DNA of 64,000 bases from Paenibacillus glycanilyticus NBRC 16618 (lineage in GTDB: Bacteria; Bacillota; Bacilli; Paenibacillales; Paenibacillaceae), in contig NZ_BILY01000033.1 in NCBI RefSeq assembly GCF_004000805.1, positions 17,946 to 81,945 of the forward strand. Reading direction: 5' to 3'. The notes beneath the pieces were generated by a model. That model had not been told where the DNA came from. It saw only the letters and a program-made list of their open reading frames with translations, and did not search any database. Shown here piece by piece: positions 17,801 through 25,656 of this stretch. Each line of letters begins with the position of its first letter. Position 1 is the first letter of the stretch. A program made the position numbers and the translations under genes.

Positions 17801-19154
17801 AGGTGTATTGGCTTCCTTTATGCTCTTCCTTCTTGGCTTTAAGGCTCAGGACGCTGCGGTCGCCATCCCGTTCAATAACCGCATTATCCGGCTTGTAGTA
17901 CTCAAGCTCGTTATTGTAAACAACGCCGGTATCTTGAACCGTCCACTTGCTTGAATCAATCGTTGATTGGTTGAATTCGTCATTCCATACGAGCTTCCAC
18001 TCGTTATCCGCTATCGTTGTCGGCGGTACGGGCTTCTCCCCGGACGTAGCCGGCGGGTTGGTTGCAGGAGGATTGGTTGTTCCCGCGGAACCCGTACCCA
18101 GGGTGGTTGTCGTGCCTGCCGGCACGGCTTTGTCATTCACCGTTACGCCGCCCGACTGGACCTGAAGACTTCCTACGCGGCTGTCCGCCGACCATTCGAA
18201 GTCCGTCGGATGCTGGATAAGGACCTGATCCGCCGTCGTTCCGTTTGAGAAAACAACGCGAACCGGACCGCCTGGCTTGTTGATAAGCACATCCTTCAGC
18301 TTGGCACCGTCAAAAACAACCGAATGGCTTCCGCCGCCCTTAACAACCGTCTTGCCTGTAACGGTAACGCCCTTGAGCGTCACATCGCCTTCTTTAATCC
18401 CTTCTGCAAGCAGCAGGCTTCCGTGCACCGCCGTACGGTCGACGGTAACATCCGTGGAGCGAATGATGAGGTTGCCTTCCACTTGCGCAGCGTCGTACTT
18501 GCCCGGCTTAGCAACCAAATCCCCGATCATGCCGGACAAAAGCACGGCCGACTCGGCGCGCGTAATCGGTGACTTCGGCTGAAGCTTACCGTTATAGCCT
18601 TTTAAGTATTTTTCGTCCGTTAGGTAAGTAAGCGCTTTCTTTGCGTATCCGGAAACATCCGCCAAATCCTTAAACTGCTGAAGCTGCGCATCGGTTTCCA
18701 AGCCCGTCGAGAGCTCGAACGCCCGGTCAATCATAACCGCTGCATCTTCCCGCGTTATGCTGGCGCTTGGAGCAAAATGCTTTGCGTCCACGCCTTGAAC
18801 AATGCCGGAACCGCTTGCTCTCTTTACCGCGTCGGAATACCACGCATCAGGTGCCACATCCTGAAATCCGGCTGCTTCTTGTCCGGCGAATCCGAATATG
18901 CGGTCCAGCATGGCAATAAATTCTGCACGGCTGATTGGCGAGCCTGGCTTAAACGCACCGTTTTCGTAACCGCTTACAACTCCAAACGAAGCCATGCGAT
19001 TGACGGCGGCTTCCGCCCAATGTCCTTGGAGATCCTTAAACGAAGTTGCCGCAGCCGCTTCCGAGGCATGAATCGCTGTCCCTCCAACAAGCGGGCTAAG
19101 AGTGGCTGCCAGCAGACTGCAGGCCGTTAATTGCGATAATCTCTTTTTTAACAT
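14853..19154 (-). CDS. Cell-surface multidomain GH16 endo-beta-1,3-glucanase
   Basis: A 1433-residue exported enzyme. Reading order: signal peptide 1-30; three SLH domains at about 38-82, 97-142 and 160-208 for binding cell-wall polysaccharide; a Val/Gly-rich beta-helical region at about 222-350 resembling the CBM54 module of Clostridium thermocellum Lic16A; a Pro/Thr linker; a GH16 laminarinase domain at 383-636 with GEIDLMELIG (Glu502 nucleophile, Glu507 acid/base). Four CBM4_9-like jelly-rolls follow (about 660-815, 832-985, 1120-1268, 1279-1433) with a CBM6-like module between (about 992-1118). GGGAGGT precedes the ATG. It sits after the permeases and before the lichenase; predicted to hold and cut laminarin- or lichenan-type glucan at the cell surface. 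Confidence 0.93.
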   Translation of the reverse strand: MLKKRLSQLTACSLLAATLSPLVGGTAIHASEAAAATSFKDLQGHWAEAAVNRMASFGVVSGYENGAFKPGSPISRAEFIAMLDRIFGFAGQEAAGFQDVAPDAWYSDAVKRASGSGIVQGVDAKHFAPSASITREDAAVMIDRAFELSTGLETDAQLQQFKDLADVSGYAKKALTYLTDEKYLKGYNGKLQPKSPITRAESAVLLSGMIGDLVAKPGKYDAAQVEGNLIIRSTDVTVDRTAVHGSLLLAEGIKEGDVTLKGVTVTGKTVVKGGGSHSVVFDGAKLKDVLINKPGGPVRVVFSNGTTADQVLIQHPTDFEWSADSRVGSLQVQSGGVTVNDKAVPAGTTTTLGTGSAGTTNPPATNPPATSGEKPVPPTTIADNEWKLVWNDEFNQSTIDSSKWTVQDTGVVYNNELEYYKPDNAVIERDGDRSVLSLKAKKEEHKGSQYTSAKLISKEKGDWTYGKVVVRAKLPVQQGMWPAIWMMPTDEAHYGGWPASGEIDLMELIGGANKNRVFGTLHYDSVQPDGSHGSEQGSYVLPEGKSFADDYHDFQLEWLPGVIRFYVDGQLYQEVSDWKTKGPGQPDYYTYPAPFDRPFYLILNLAIGGDWPGSPNGDFTADQMNVDFVRVYEYKNLDSWKDVTGNPPEPSPKREPQADGNLLYNEKFTQSTDANGVPQDWQFLLNAGGSGQVAVVDDASKGKAAKIAIDNAGTEIYSVQLTQIPVFLQKGKKYKVTYEAKADEARTIMSKVNQFEKNWKNYSGEQYGNLTTEWQSYEYTFDMLESTDNNARFEFNLGKNATTVYIANVKLVEIGDASPQPEVPGERAALADGNLIYNGTFDQGKDRLAFWTKSVAPGAEAAVSVNNFLAFPIYERQLVVNVVDGGADAEAVTVSQPKLALAGNSEYGITFEAKADAPRSMKVELAGDHSASYPGGNTISLGTTLQAYSLEAVLGGGADTAEAELKLLFGGESGTVYVDNVRLVKRGEPMTVAGYTHIPAANAWEMQGLQLENASEGGKNVAYMDEGDTLKYKIGVTRSGEYQFSARVASGKEQSQVRLRIKDENGTVVSQSSYELGNTGGWQTYQTVYMNPAALAAGHDYYVEFQGYDYNTLWVDLSPNLVQNGGFDTDLNGWNLSAGGSATMSRSDGGSLVATLPGTSANWWDDTLQQGQLTIEKGKTYRLEFDASATSEKAVQVVVSQSSGDFAKYLEDTAQLSADRKHYAYSFAMASDSDPSSVLVFGLGNPAGALGEHSVTFDNVLLYEVNASAESGGQPANVNLLQNGNFANGLAGWFSYTTAPGELTIGANNGKLEASIGAVGDNPWDRQVIQEGFAIQQGSKYAFSFKAKASTARKLGLGIGWVDVPAGYAWHGYYGQQVDLTEEEQTFTFTFDVTDQGYNTSRISFDMGNIAGGNAGNATITISDVSLVNLGPI

Positions 19155-19217
19155 AGTTACCTCCCAAATGGTTTACATGATCGGGGCCGCATCAAGCGGC
19201 CCCTCCTTTGCCTATCG

Positions 19218-20096
19218 CTACTCTTTTACCGCGCCAATTACCATCCCTTTAACAAAGAACCGCTGCAGGAACGGATAAACGAGCAGAATCGGAAGCGCGC
19301 CGATAAAAATTTGCGCGGCCCGTACCGTACGCTGCGAAATGTTCTCCAGCTGCTTCGGATCGACGTTGATCTTGCTGAAATCCTGCTGGACGATAATCGT
19401 CTGGAGGAGCGAAGCCAGCGGATAATCCTTGATATCCCGCATATAGATCATCCCGTCGAACCAGGAGTTCCATTGATAGACCATCGTGAACAGCGACAAA
19501 GTCGCGATCGACGGCATCGACAATGGAATAAACACGAGCACCAGCGTCTTCAGCTGGCCCGCCCCGTCCAGATAAGCCGCTTCCTCCAGCTCCTTCGGCA
19601 GGCCCCGGAAAAAGTTCAGCATCAGAATGACGTTCCATACCGACACCGCGCCGGGCAGCACTAACGCCCAGATGGAATCCATCAGGCCTAGCTTCTGAAT
19701 CAGAATATAGCTTGGAATCAAGCCTCCGCTGAACAGAATCGTAAAGACAAAAATCCAGATATACATCGTGCGGCCCCGGAAATGAAGATCCTCCTTCGAT
19801 AGCGGATAAGCGGTCATTAGGCAAAGAGCCATGCCGATTACCGTGGATAATACGGTTCTCATAACCGAAACGCCAAGCGAGTTCAGAAAATTGGAATTGC
19901 CGAACGTTTTCTCGTAAGCATCCGTCGTAAAGCCAATCGGCCAGAAGCCTACCAGATTCGAGGAAGCCGGCGCCATGCTGCTGAACGATACGGCCAGAAT
20001 ATGAATAATAGGCAAGATGCATAGAAGAGACAAAAAGCCAAGAAACACATAGTTGCCGATGTTGAAAATTTTGTAGCCTAACGTTTTGTGGTACAA
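19218..20096 (-). CDS. ABC transporter permease, YtcP type
   Basis: Second membrane subunit of the beta-glucan oligosaccharide importer, 292 residues, about six spans. The EAA loop reads EEAAYLDGAGQLKTLVLVFI and the C-terminus is FVKGMVIGAVKE, as in YtcP/LplC proteins. The start is placed at a TTG (20096, MYHKTLGYKIFN) because AAGGAGG lies 8 nt before it, inside the tail region of the upstream gene; a frame extended to 20132 would overlap the partner gene and lacks a ribosome site. The partner permease ends 13 bp upstream. Confidence 0.92.
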   Translation of the reverse strand: MYHKTLGYKIFNIGNYVFLGFLSLLCILPIIHILAVSFSSMAPASSNLVGFWPIGFTTDAYEKTFGNSNFLNSLGVSVMRTVLSTVIGMALCLMTAYPLSKEDLHFRGRTMYIWIFVFTILFSGGLIPSYILIQKLGLMDSIWALVLPGAVSVWNVILMLNFFRGLPKELEEAAYLDGAGQLKTLVLVFIPLSMPSIATLSLFTMVYQWNSWFDGMIYMRDIKDYPLASLLQTIIVQQDFSKINVDPKQLENISQRTVRAAQIFIGALPILLVYPFLQRFFVKGMVIGAVKE

Positions 20097-20109
20097 AAGT
20101 AGAACCTCC

Positions 20110-21063
20110 TTAGAAGACGCGATAATTCGCAAATTTATAGGCCAACCGGTAAGATGTCGCGATGAGAATCGTCGCTACGACGGATTTGAACAGTCCGACC
20201 GTTGTGGCGAAGCTCATTTTCCCGTTTAATATCCCCAGCCTATAAACGAAGGTGTCGATAATATCTCCCTTCTCCATCACGAGAGGGTTGTACAGGTTAA
20301 ACACCTGATCAAACCCGGCATTCAAAATATTGCCGATCGATAAGGTTCCAAGCACGATGGTAATCGGCATCAGCGCCGGCATCGTAATGTGAAGGGTCTG
20401 CTTCAGCCTTGACGCCCCATCCACCTCCGCAGCCTCGTAAAGCGCCGGATTGATTCCCGCCAGTGCCGCCAGGAAGACGATTGTTCCGAAGCCGAACTCC
20501 TTCCAGACATCGCTGATTATAAGCGTGAAACGGAACCAGTTGTTGTCCCCGAGGAAGAAGACCGGTTCAAACCCCAGCGCCGTTACGGCTTTGTTGACCA
20601 GTCCCCCGTCCGGAGCGAGAATATCGAGCAGAATGCCCCCAAGAATAACCCAGGACAGGAAATGCGGCAGATAGACAAGCGTCTGCGTAACCCGTTTGAA
20701 GGCCATCAGCCTGACCTCATTGAGCAGAATGGCGAACAGGAACGGAACGATAAGTCCGGCTGCCATTTTGAAAAAAGCGATGACAAGCGTATTCCAAATC
20801 ACCTGACCGATATCCGGATACTTGAACAGAAACCGGAAGTTGTCGAGGCCGACCCATTCAGATCCGGTTAACCCTTTCCAAGGCTTGAAATCCTGGAACG
20901 CGATTACGATTCCGGCCATCGGAACGTATTGGAAAATAATGACGAGAACAAGCGCCGGCAGGAGCATCACGTGCAGGGGCCAATTGCGTTTCATGTTCCA
21001 GCTTTTCCTTGAAACACGGCGTTTTTCTTGTTGTGCAGGTAGCTGTAAAGCTGTTTCTTTCAC
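20110..21063 (-). CDS. ABC transporter permease, LplB type
   Basis: First membrane subunit of the same importer, 317 residues. The hydrophobic start LHVMLLPALVLVIIFQYVPM, the segment GIVIAFQDFKPWKG, and the EAA loop YEAAEVDGASRLKQTLHITM are LplB-family features. A GTG start at 21063 is preferred because GGAGG lies 8 nt upstream; the ATG at 21078 has no ribosome site. First gene of the operon that continues through the second permease, the giant glucanase and the lichenase. It is divergent from the kinase gene, and the 150 bp between them carry the regulatory motifs. Confidence 0.9.
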   Translation of the reverse strand: MKETALQLPAQQEKRRVSRKSWNMKRNWPLHVMLLPALVLVIIFQYVPMAGIVIAFQDFKPWKGLTGSEWVGLDNFRFLFKYPDIGQVIWNTLVIAFFKMAAGLIVPFLFAILLNEVRLMAFKRVTQTLVYLPHFLSWVILGGILLDILAPDGGLVNKAVTALGFEPVFFLGDNNWFRFTLIISDVWKEFGFGTIVFLAALAGINPALYEAAEVDGASRLKQTLHITMPALMPITIVLGTLSIGNILNAGFDQVFNLYNPLVMEKGDIIDTFVYRLGILNGKMSFATTVGLFKSVVATILIATSYRLAYKFANYRVF

Positions 21064-21131
21064 CGCGGTATCCTCCATGTTCAGACAAATTTGTGCTTTT
21101 CTAGGTCGTCCTGACCTTGTAATATAACGAT

Positions 21132-21179
21132 TATAGCAACGGGGATTTGTGATCTATATCCTAATATTGCAACAACGAT
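21132..21179. promoter_or_regulatory. Divergent control region of the beta-glucan locus with two related motifs
   Basis: TATAGCAACGGGGAT (21132-21146) and TATTGCAACAACGAT (21165-21179) are direct imperfect repeats 33 bp apart. The second matches 13 of 14 positions with a site in the binding-protein promoter at 13833-13846. AraC-type response regulators usually bind such direct repeats on one helix face. Confidence 0.5.
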
Positions 21180-21213
21180 ATTGATATTTTAACTATCTGA
21201 AGGGGGCATCATC

Positions 21214-22926
21214 TTGCTGCTGCGGTTCAATGTTTTTACGAAAATCTCCCTTCTCGTCCTGCTCCTGCTTATCCCGGTCCTATCCCTCTACACCTATTCC
21301 AACCGGGAAAGCGTGCGCGTCATCGAGAACGAAATCCAAAGCGGCACAACGAATCGCTTGTCTTCTTTCGCCGCCCAGGTCGAGTCGAATATTTATCAGT
21401 TATCCCTCTACGGCGTATCGATTGGGCAAGACTCCAGCATTCAGGAGTACCAGCGTCCGGACTTCCGGGAGCAGCCTTATGAACGGGTAAAGCTGAGCGT
21501 CGCCATTCTGGAAAAAATGAATCTGTACAACGCCGCCAGCAAGTGGCATTCCACCATTACGTTGTTTTTCCCGCGCACGGGAGACGCCTTGTCCACGGAC
21601 TATTACAATACGATTACGTATCGGGAGGATGCTTTTACGAGGCCGTTCCTCAAATCCTGGGAGTATACGGGCGACAGCTTTGTCTGGTATGCCACCGAAC
21701 CAACGACGGCGATGTCCAATCCGCGCAGCGCGAGGCTCATTACGAAGATCAGCTTCCCGATCAATCATGTGACGGCCATGCTGGACGAAAACAAAGTGAA
21801 CAACAGCGGCGATCCGTTCCTGTTTAATCCGGAGCAGGGATCGATCCGCAATCATTCCGCCAACGCCGCGAAGATCGATCTTCTCACGGAGAAGCTGAAA
21901 TCATCCAAGCTCGGGGAGCGGGGAGGCTTCCGTACGAAGCTGGACAATACCGAGTATTACGTCTCTTACATCAAGTCGGATAGCCTGAAGTGGTATTATG
22001 TCGATTATGTTCCGATGCAGCAGATTTTGAGTCCGATTACGAACAGCCGGAACTTGTTCTATACGTCGATTGCCGTCCTGCTCGTCATGAGTATCGCCGT
22101 TATATTCGTGATTTACCGAAGTGTGCAGGTCCCACTGCTCAAGCTTGTCCGGGGTACCAAGCGGCTGTCTTCCGGCGATTTCTCGGTGCGGCTGAGCCAT
22201 TCAGGCCATAACGAATTCAGCCTTTTGCTCGGACGGTTCAACATTATGGCCCAGCGAATCCAGGAGCTGATCGAGAACGTATACGAGGAGAAGCTGCGGA
22301 GGCGTGAAGCAACGCTGAAGCATTTGCAATCCCAGATCAATCCGCATTTTCTGTACAACTGCCTGTTCTATATCAAAAACATGGCACGGATGAAAAACGA
22401 AAAAGCCGTTGTTGCGATGGCATTGAATCTTGGAGAGTATTTCCGCTATATTACGAGATCGGAAAACGACGGTGCGACGATCCGCGAGGAGCTTAGCATG
22501 GTCACGAATTACCTGGAAATCCAGTCTCTCCGGCTTGAACGGATGCGGTTTACGATTGAGGTGCCGGATGAGCTGATGAACAAGACGATCTCGCGGTTAA
22601 CCTTGCAGCCGATTGTCGAAAATGCCATTGTCCACGGATTGGAGCCGCAGGCGGAGAACGGCGAGATCCGGATCCGCGGATATGCGGAGGACGGGGTGTA
22701 TCGGTTAGTCGTGGAGGACAGCGGGATCGGAATGACAGACGAGGAAACTCAGAAGCTGCAGCTCAGCTTAACCAAACCGCTTGACGACAATATGGGCTGC
22801 GGGACTTGGAATGTGCATCAAAGATTGATCTATCTGTTTGGAGAAGGAGCCGGCTTGTCTTATTCCCGCTCAGACTTGGGGGGAATCAAGACGACTATTA
22901 CCTGGAGTGACAAAACAATAGAGTAG
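21214..22926 (+). CDS. Sensor histidine kinase of the beta-glucan locus (YesM family)
   Basis: Membrane sensor kinase of 570 residues. The start is TTG at 21214 with AGGGGG 8 nt upstream. The first span is LLVLLLLIPVLSLYTYS; an extracellular domain of about 250 residues follows, then a second span (FYTSIAVLLVMSIAVIFVIY), HAMP, the phosphorylation motif QSQINPHFLYNCLFYIKNMA and ATPase motifs ENAIVHGLE and EDSGIGM. It is divergent from the permease-glucanase operon and 10 bp upstream of its response regulator, so it probably senses beta-glucan breakdown products or the loaded binding protein. Confidence 0.93.
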   Translation: MLLRFNVFTKISLLVLLLLIPVLSLYTYSNRESVRVIENEIQSGTTNRLSSFAAQVESNIYQLSLYGVSIGQDSSIQEYQRPDFREQPYERVKLSVAILEKMNLYNAASKWHSTITLFFPRTGDALSTDYYNTITYREDAFTRPFLKSWEYTGDSFVWYATEPTTAMSNPRSARLITKISFPINHVTAMLDENKVNNSGDPFLFNPEQGSIRNHSANAAKIDLLTEKLKSSKLGERGGFRTKLDNTEYYVSYIKSDSLKWYYVDYVPMQQILSPITNSRNLFYTSIAVLLVMSIAVIFVIYRSVQVPLLKLVRGTKRLSSGDFSVRLSHSGHNEFSLLLGRFNIMAQRIQELIENVYEEKLRRREATLKHLQSQINPHFLYNCLFYIKNMARMKNEKAVVAMALNLGEYFRYITRSENDGATIREELSMVTNYLEIQSLRLERMRFTIEVPDELMNKTISRLTLQPIVENAIVHGLEPQAENGEIRIRGYAEDGVYRLVVEDSGIGMTDEETQKLQLSLTKPLDDNMGCGTWNVHQRLIYLFGEGAGLSYSRSDLGGIKTTITWSDKTIE

Positions 22927-22936
22927 GTGAAGCAGC

Positions 22937-24559
22937 ATGTTACAGCTCTTGCTTGTAGACGATGAACGGTCCGTTGTCGAGACCCTTGCCGAGACGATTC
23001 CTTGGGAAGAATGCGGCATTAGCGTTGTTCACGAAGCCTTATCCGGGCCAATAGCCCTGCAAATCATGGAAGACCATGCGATCGATATCGTGATTACCGA
23101 TATCAAAATGCCGGGGATGTCCGGCATAGAGCTCATTACGGCGATTAATAGCAAATGGCCGCATGTCCGGACTATTTTGCTCACCGGATATGCCGATTTC
23201 GATTATGCCAAGCAAGCGATCGTTCAGAATACCTTTGACTATCTTCTGAAGCCGGTCAGCGACGAGGATCTGATCGATTCGGTTGAGCGCGTTGTGAAAC
23301 AAATCAAGGAGAAATGGGAAGAGGTTGCCTCCCACCGGAAAACCTTGTACACCTTGAACGAGAACCTTCCTTTGCTGAGGGCTAATACGCTTAATGAGCT
23401 GCTGAGAGGCAGCAATCAGTCAACGCTTGAGGACAAGCTGGCGCTTCTGGAGCTCCCTTTTGCGGCGGGCGATCAGGTGTGCATGATGCTGATCCGGATG
23501 GAGGAGCGTTTTGCCGAAATGCCGGGACAGGATTCCGCGCTGATGGAGTACGCGATTTGCAATATAACGAGTGAAATCATGCAAAATGACTATCATATCT
23601 GGCATGCCCGGGATGCTCATGATTACATCGTGATTCTTGTAAAACCAAGGAATCCGGCGGTTTCTGGCGCCGGAGCCAGGTCTTTGCTCGAGCGTTACGC
23701 CGCGCAAATTCAGACCAATGTGCAGAACTATCTCAAGGGGGCTATTTCGGTACTCGTAGGGGGCCAAGGAACGTTCCCGGGACAAGTGAAGGAAATCTAT
23801 GAGCATGCCGTTACCTCCATGCGCCGGAAGATGGGCCACGGAAAAGGGTTGTTTGTGACCACGCAGGAAGCCTTGGATTCCAGCCCGATGAATACGGTCT
23901 GGTCCTTATACGAGCCGCCTACCCTGATCAGCCTTCTGGATGCCGGCCGGTTCGACGACGTCGAGGCGAAGATCCGGCATATTTTCCGCGATATGCTGGA
24001 GACGGGCGGCGAACAGGATATGTCGGAACAGCTGATTGAAGCTTATCATGTGCTGGCCGGTGCGTTCTCGTATATCATTCACAAGAACGGCAAGCTGTTG
24101 TCCTCCGTTCTTTCGCCTGAGGCACTCAAGTTCTTCCATGCTCCGGCTTACACCACGGCGGCGCAGCTGATGGAATGGTCGATCCGGATTCTGCAGGGTA
24201 TCCGCGAGGATGCCGATCAGGAGCTCAAAGATAACCATAGTACGATTGTTCGCGCGGTCCGGTCGTTTATCGATGCCAATCTGGCGAAGGACGTATCGCT
24301 GCCGGCTATTGCCGACCATGTCCATCTGCATCCCGTGTATCTCTCGAAAATCTATAAAGCGGAAACCGGCGAGCCGCTGACGGAATACGTGTACCGGCTT
24401 CGGATGGAAAAGGCCGCCTTCCTGCTTCGCACAACGCCGTCCAAGGTATTCGAGATCGCCGAGATCGTCGGCTACAACAATACCGCGTATTTCATCCGCG
24501 TGTTTAAGAAGTTTTTTGACGTGACTCCCCAGGAGTATAGGGACGATGAGGGGAGGTAG
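22937..24559 (+). CDS. AraC-type response regulator of the beta-glucan locus (YesN family)
   Basis: Response regulator of 540 residues. The receiver has Asp8/Asp9, phosphoacceptor Asp55 in VITDIKMPGMSG and Lys105. The C-terminal AraC domain carries LPAIADHVHLHPVYLSKIYK and VFEIAEIVGYNNTAYFIRVF. TAGGTGA precedes the ATG. It probably activates the divergent permease-GH16 operon and the binding-protein gene, whose promoters share a 14-bp motif. The stop codon TAG abuts the left end of structured element copy 2. Confidence 0.93.
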   Translation: MLQLLLVDDERSVVETLAETIPWEECGISVVHEALSGPIALQIMEDHAIDIVITDIKMPGMSGIELITAINSKWPHVRTILLTGYADFDYAKQAIVQNTFDYLLKPVSDEDLIDSVERVVKQIKEKWEEVASHRKTLYTLNENLPLLRANTLNELLRGSNQSTLEDKLALLELPFAAGDQVCMMLIRMEERFAEMPGQDSALMEYAICNITSEIMQNDYHIWHARDAHDYIVILVKPRNPAVSGAGARSLLERYAAQIQTNVQNYLKGAISVLVGGQGTFPGQVKEIYEHAVTSMRRKMGHGKGLFVTTQEALDSSPMNTVWSLYEPPTLISLLDAGRFDDVEAKIRHIFRDMLETGGEQDMSEQLIEAYHVLAGAFSYIIHKNGKLLSSVLSPEALKFFHAPAYTTAAQLMEWSIRILQGIREDADQELKDNHSTIVRAVRSFIDANLAKDVSLPAIADHVHLHPVYLSKIYKAETGEPLTEYVYRLRMEKAAFLLRTTPSKVFEIAEIVGYNNTAYFIRVFKKFFDVTPQEYRDDEGR

Positions 24560-24775
24560 TTGCGGGTAACTGTTGGGCTTGGGGCTGGCTGGGAGGCGGT
24601 GGTACTGCGCTGGGGCTGGCACTGCGCAAGTGAATGTTCTTCCGATTGCTGTTGTTTCCGGATTCTTTGAACAATCGGACAGTGGTCCGAATCCGGAAAC
24701 AAAGGCAAACGCTCCGCTTCTCCAGAACATTCACTTGCTCCGTGCCCGCCTGCTCCGTGCGTCGTTACACCACAA
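24560..24775. ncRNA. Structured repeat element, copy 2 (candidate RNA)
   Basis: Second copy of the element at 11688-11956, same orientation. Pairings: GTAAC (24566-24570) with GTTAC (24764-24768) plus flanking pairs; GGCTGGCAC with GTGCCCGCC (24614-24622 and 24742-24750, one mismatch); GCAAGTGAATGTTCT (24626-24640) with AGAACATTCACTTGC (24724-24738); GTTTCCGGATTC (24654-24665) with GAATCCGGAAAC (24689-24700). Compared with copy 1 the inner stem is rewritten on both arms. It begins one base after the response-regulator stop codon, so it would be the 3' end of that transcript. Confidence 0.6.
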
Positions 24776-24782
24776 AAACCTC

Positions 24783-24832
24783 GCTTCATCGTTTGGGGAT
24801 GAAGCAGAAAGATAGACCCTCGCAGGGGTTTT
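24783..24832 (+). terminator. Hairpins and T run after the response regulator transcript
   Basis: GCTTCATC/GATGAAGC forms one hairpin, followed by ACCCTCGCAGGGGT and eight T residues. It is a plausible end for the kinase-regulator transcript including the structured element. Confidence 0.6.
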
Positions 24833-24920
24833 TTTTCTGCTCGGGTTTTGTATTAGCTACCTGCTCGTTCTCGTGGCTTGGAACTCGCCACCCTCTTCGG
24901 GCTGCCATGCCGCTTGGGCG

Positions 24921-25135
24921 GCAGGCTTTTTGCCTGCTATTCGCCACGTTCCTCCGCGTGCCAAGGCTCCCGAATGGCTGCAGCAGGCTTTATGCCTGCT
25001 ATTCGCCTCATTCCTCCGCGTGCCAAGGCGCCCGAATGGCTGCAGCAGGCTTTATGCCTGCTATTCGCCACGTTCCTCCGCGCGCCAAGGCTCCCGATCG
25101 GCTGCAGCAGGCTTTTCGCCTGCTATTTGGCTCAC
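24921..25135. repeat. 62-bp tandem repeat, about 3.5 copies
   Basis: Units start with GCAGGCTTT at 24921, 24983, 25045 and 25107, an exact 62-bp period. Each has a small palindrome GCAGGC-N5-GCCTGC, then ATTCGCC, CCTCCGCG, CCAAGG and CCCGA blocks. The last unit is cut short. The period is not a multiple of three and several frames stay open by chance, so it is not read as coding. It lies between convergent transcription units. Confidence 0.88.
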
Positions 25136-25166
25136 CTCGTAACTAAGTTGTGGAGCAACGCGAAAA

Positions 25167-25200
25167 ACGAAAAAAGACCCTCTTGGGGTCTTTTTTCGTT
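25167..25200. terminator. Bidirectional intrinsic terminator
   Basis: AACGAAAAAAGACCC and GGGTCTTTTTTCGTT pair around TCTTG, giving T runs in both directions. It serves the small membrane-protein gene on the minus strand and stops plus-strand readthrough. Confidence 0.9.
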
Positions 25201-25214
25201 AGGCCGTGCGGGTG

Positions 25215-25529
25215 CTACGTCACGCTTTCGTCTTCGGCTTTTGGCTTGAACCGTCCGATAATGTCCAGCACGTACTTGATTATCAGGGATAAGCCGCCTA
25301 TGAAGAACAAGGTAATCAGCGTCCACTCCGTCGGGTCCAAGTTAACTATCGATAATAGGAAATATAGAGGATATACGTAGAATAGAATGTCCTTTAGATA
25401 AGGCAGAAATGATGTCTTGAAGCTTCCCTGCCAGAACGACTTGGAAAAGGCAATTACGAAGTCGATAATCATAAACCCGAATACGCCCCAAAACGTATAC
25501 TTGATCCAGTCGATAAGTGTAAATGTCAC
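25215..25529 (-). CDS. Small membrane protein, unknown function
   Basis: A 104-residue protein with three hydrophobic stretches (TFWGVFGFMIIDFVIAF, ILFYVYPLYFLLSIV, TLITLFFIGGLSLIIKYV) and a charged tail (GRFKPKAEDESVT). A GTG start at 25529 is chosen because AAGGTGG lies 10 nt upstream. Size and layout recall small holin-like proteins, but no diagnostic motif was recognised and there are no phage genes nearby. A terminator follows, so it is a single-gene unit. Confidence 0.6.
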   Translation of the reverse strand: MTFTLIDWIKYTFWGVFGFMIIDFVIAFSKSFWQGSFKTSFLPYLKDILFYVYPLYFLLSIVNLDPTEWTLITLFFIGGLSLIIKYVLDIIGRFKPKAEDESVT

Positions 25530-25656
25530 TCCATCATCACCACCTTGCAACACCATATGCGATAAAAGGTGACATGTTGATAAAATGCGCCCAAAACTTT
25601 TCGACTGGTTTGTGTGAAATTTGACAATTTTAAAACAAAACGCTTACAAAGAACAA

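Noticed and set aside
24921..25135. CRISPR array
   Set aside because: The whole 62-bp unit repeats, including the part that would be the spacer; no unique spacers and no cas genes nearby.
24634..25249. Overlapping open frames of 80-170 codons across the 62-bp tandem repeat
   Set aside because: Several frames are open because the repeat lacks stops and its period is not a multiple of three. No ribosome site or recognisable domain is present, and the translation is repeat-derived.
25215..25529. Phage holin as evidence for a prophage
   Set aside because: The small membrane protein looks holin-like in size only; no other phage gene, integrase or attachment site is visible.
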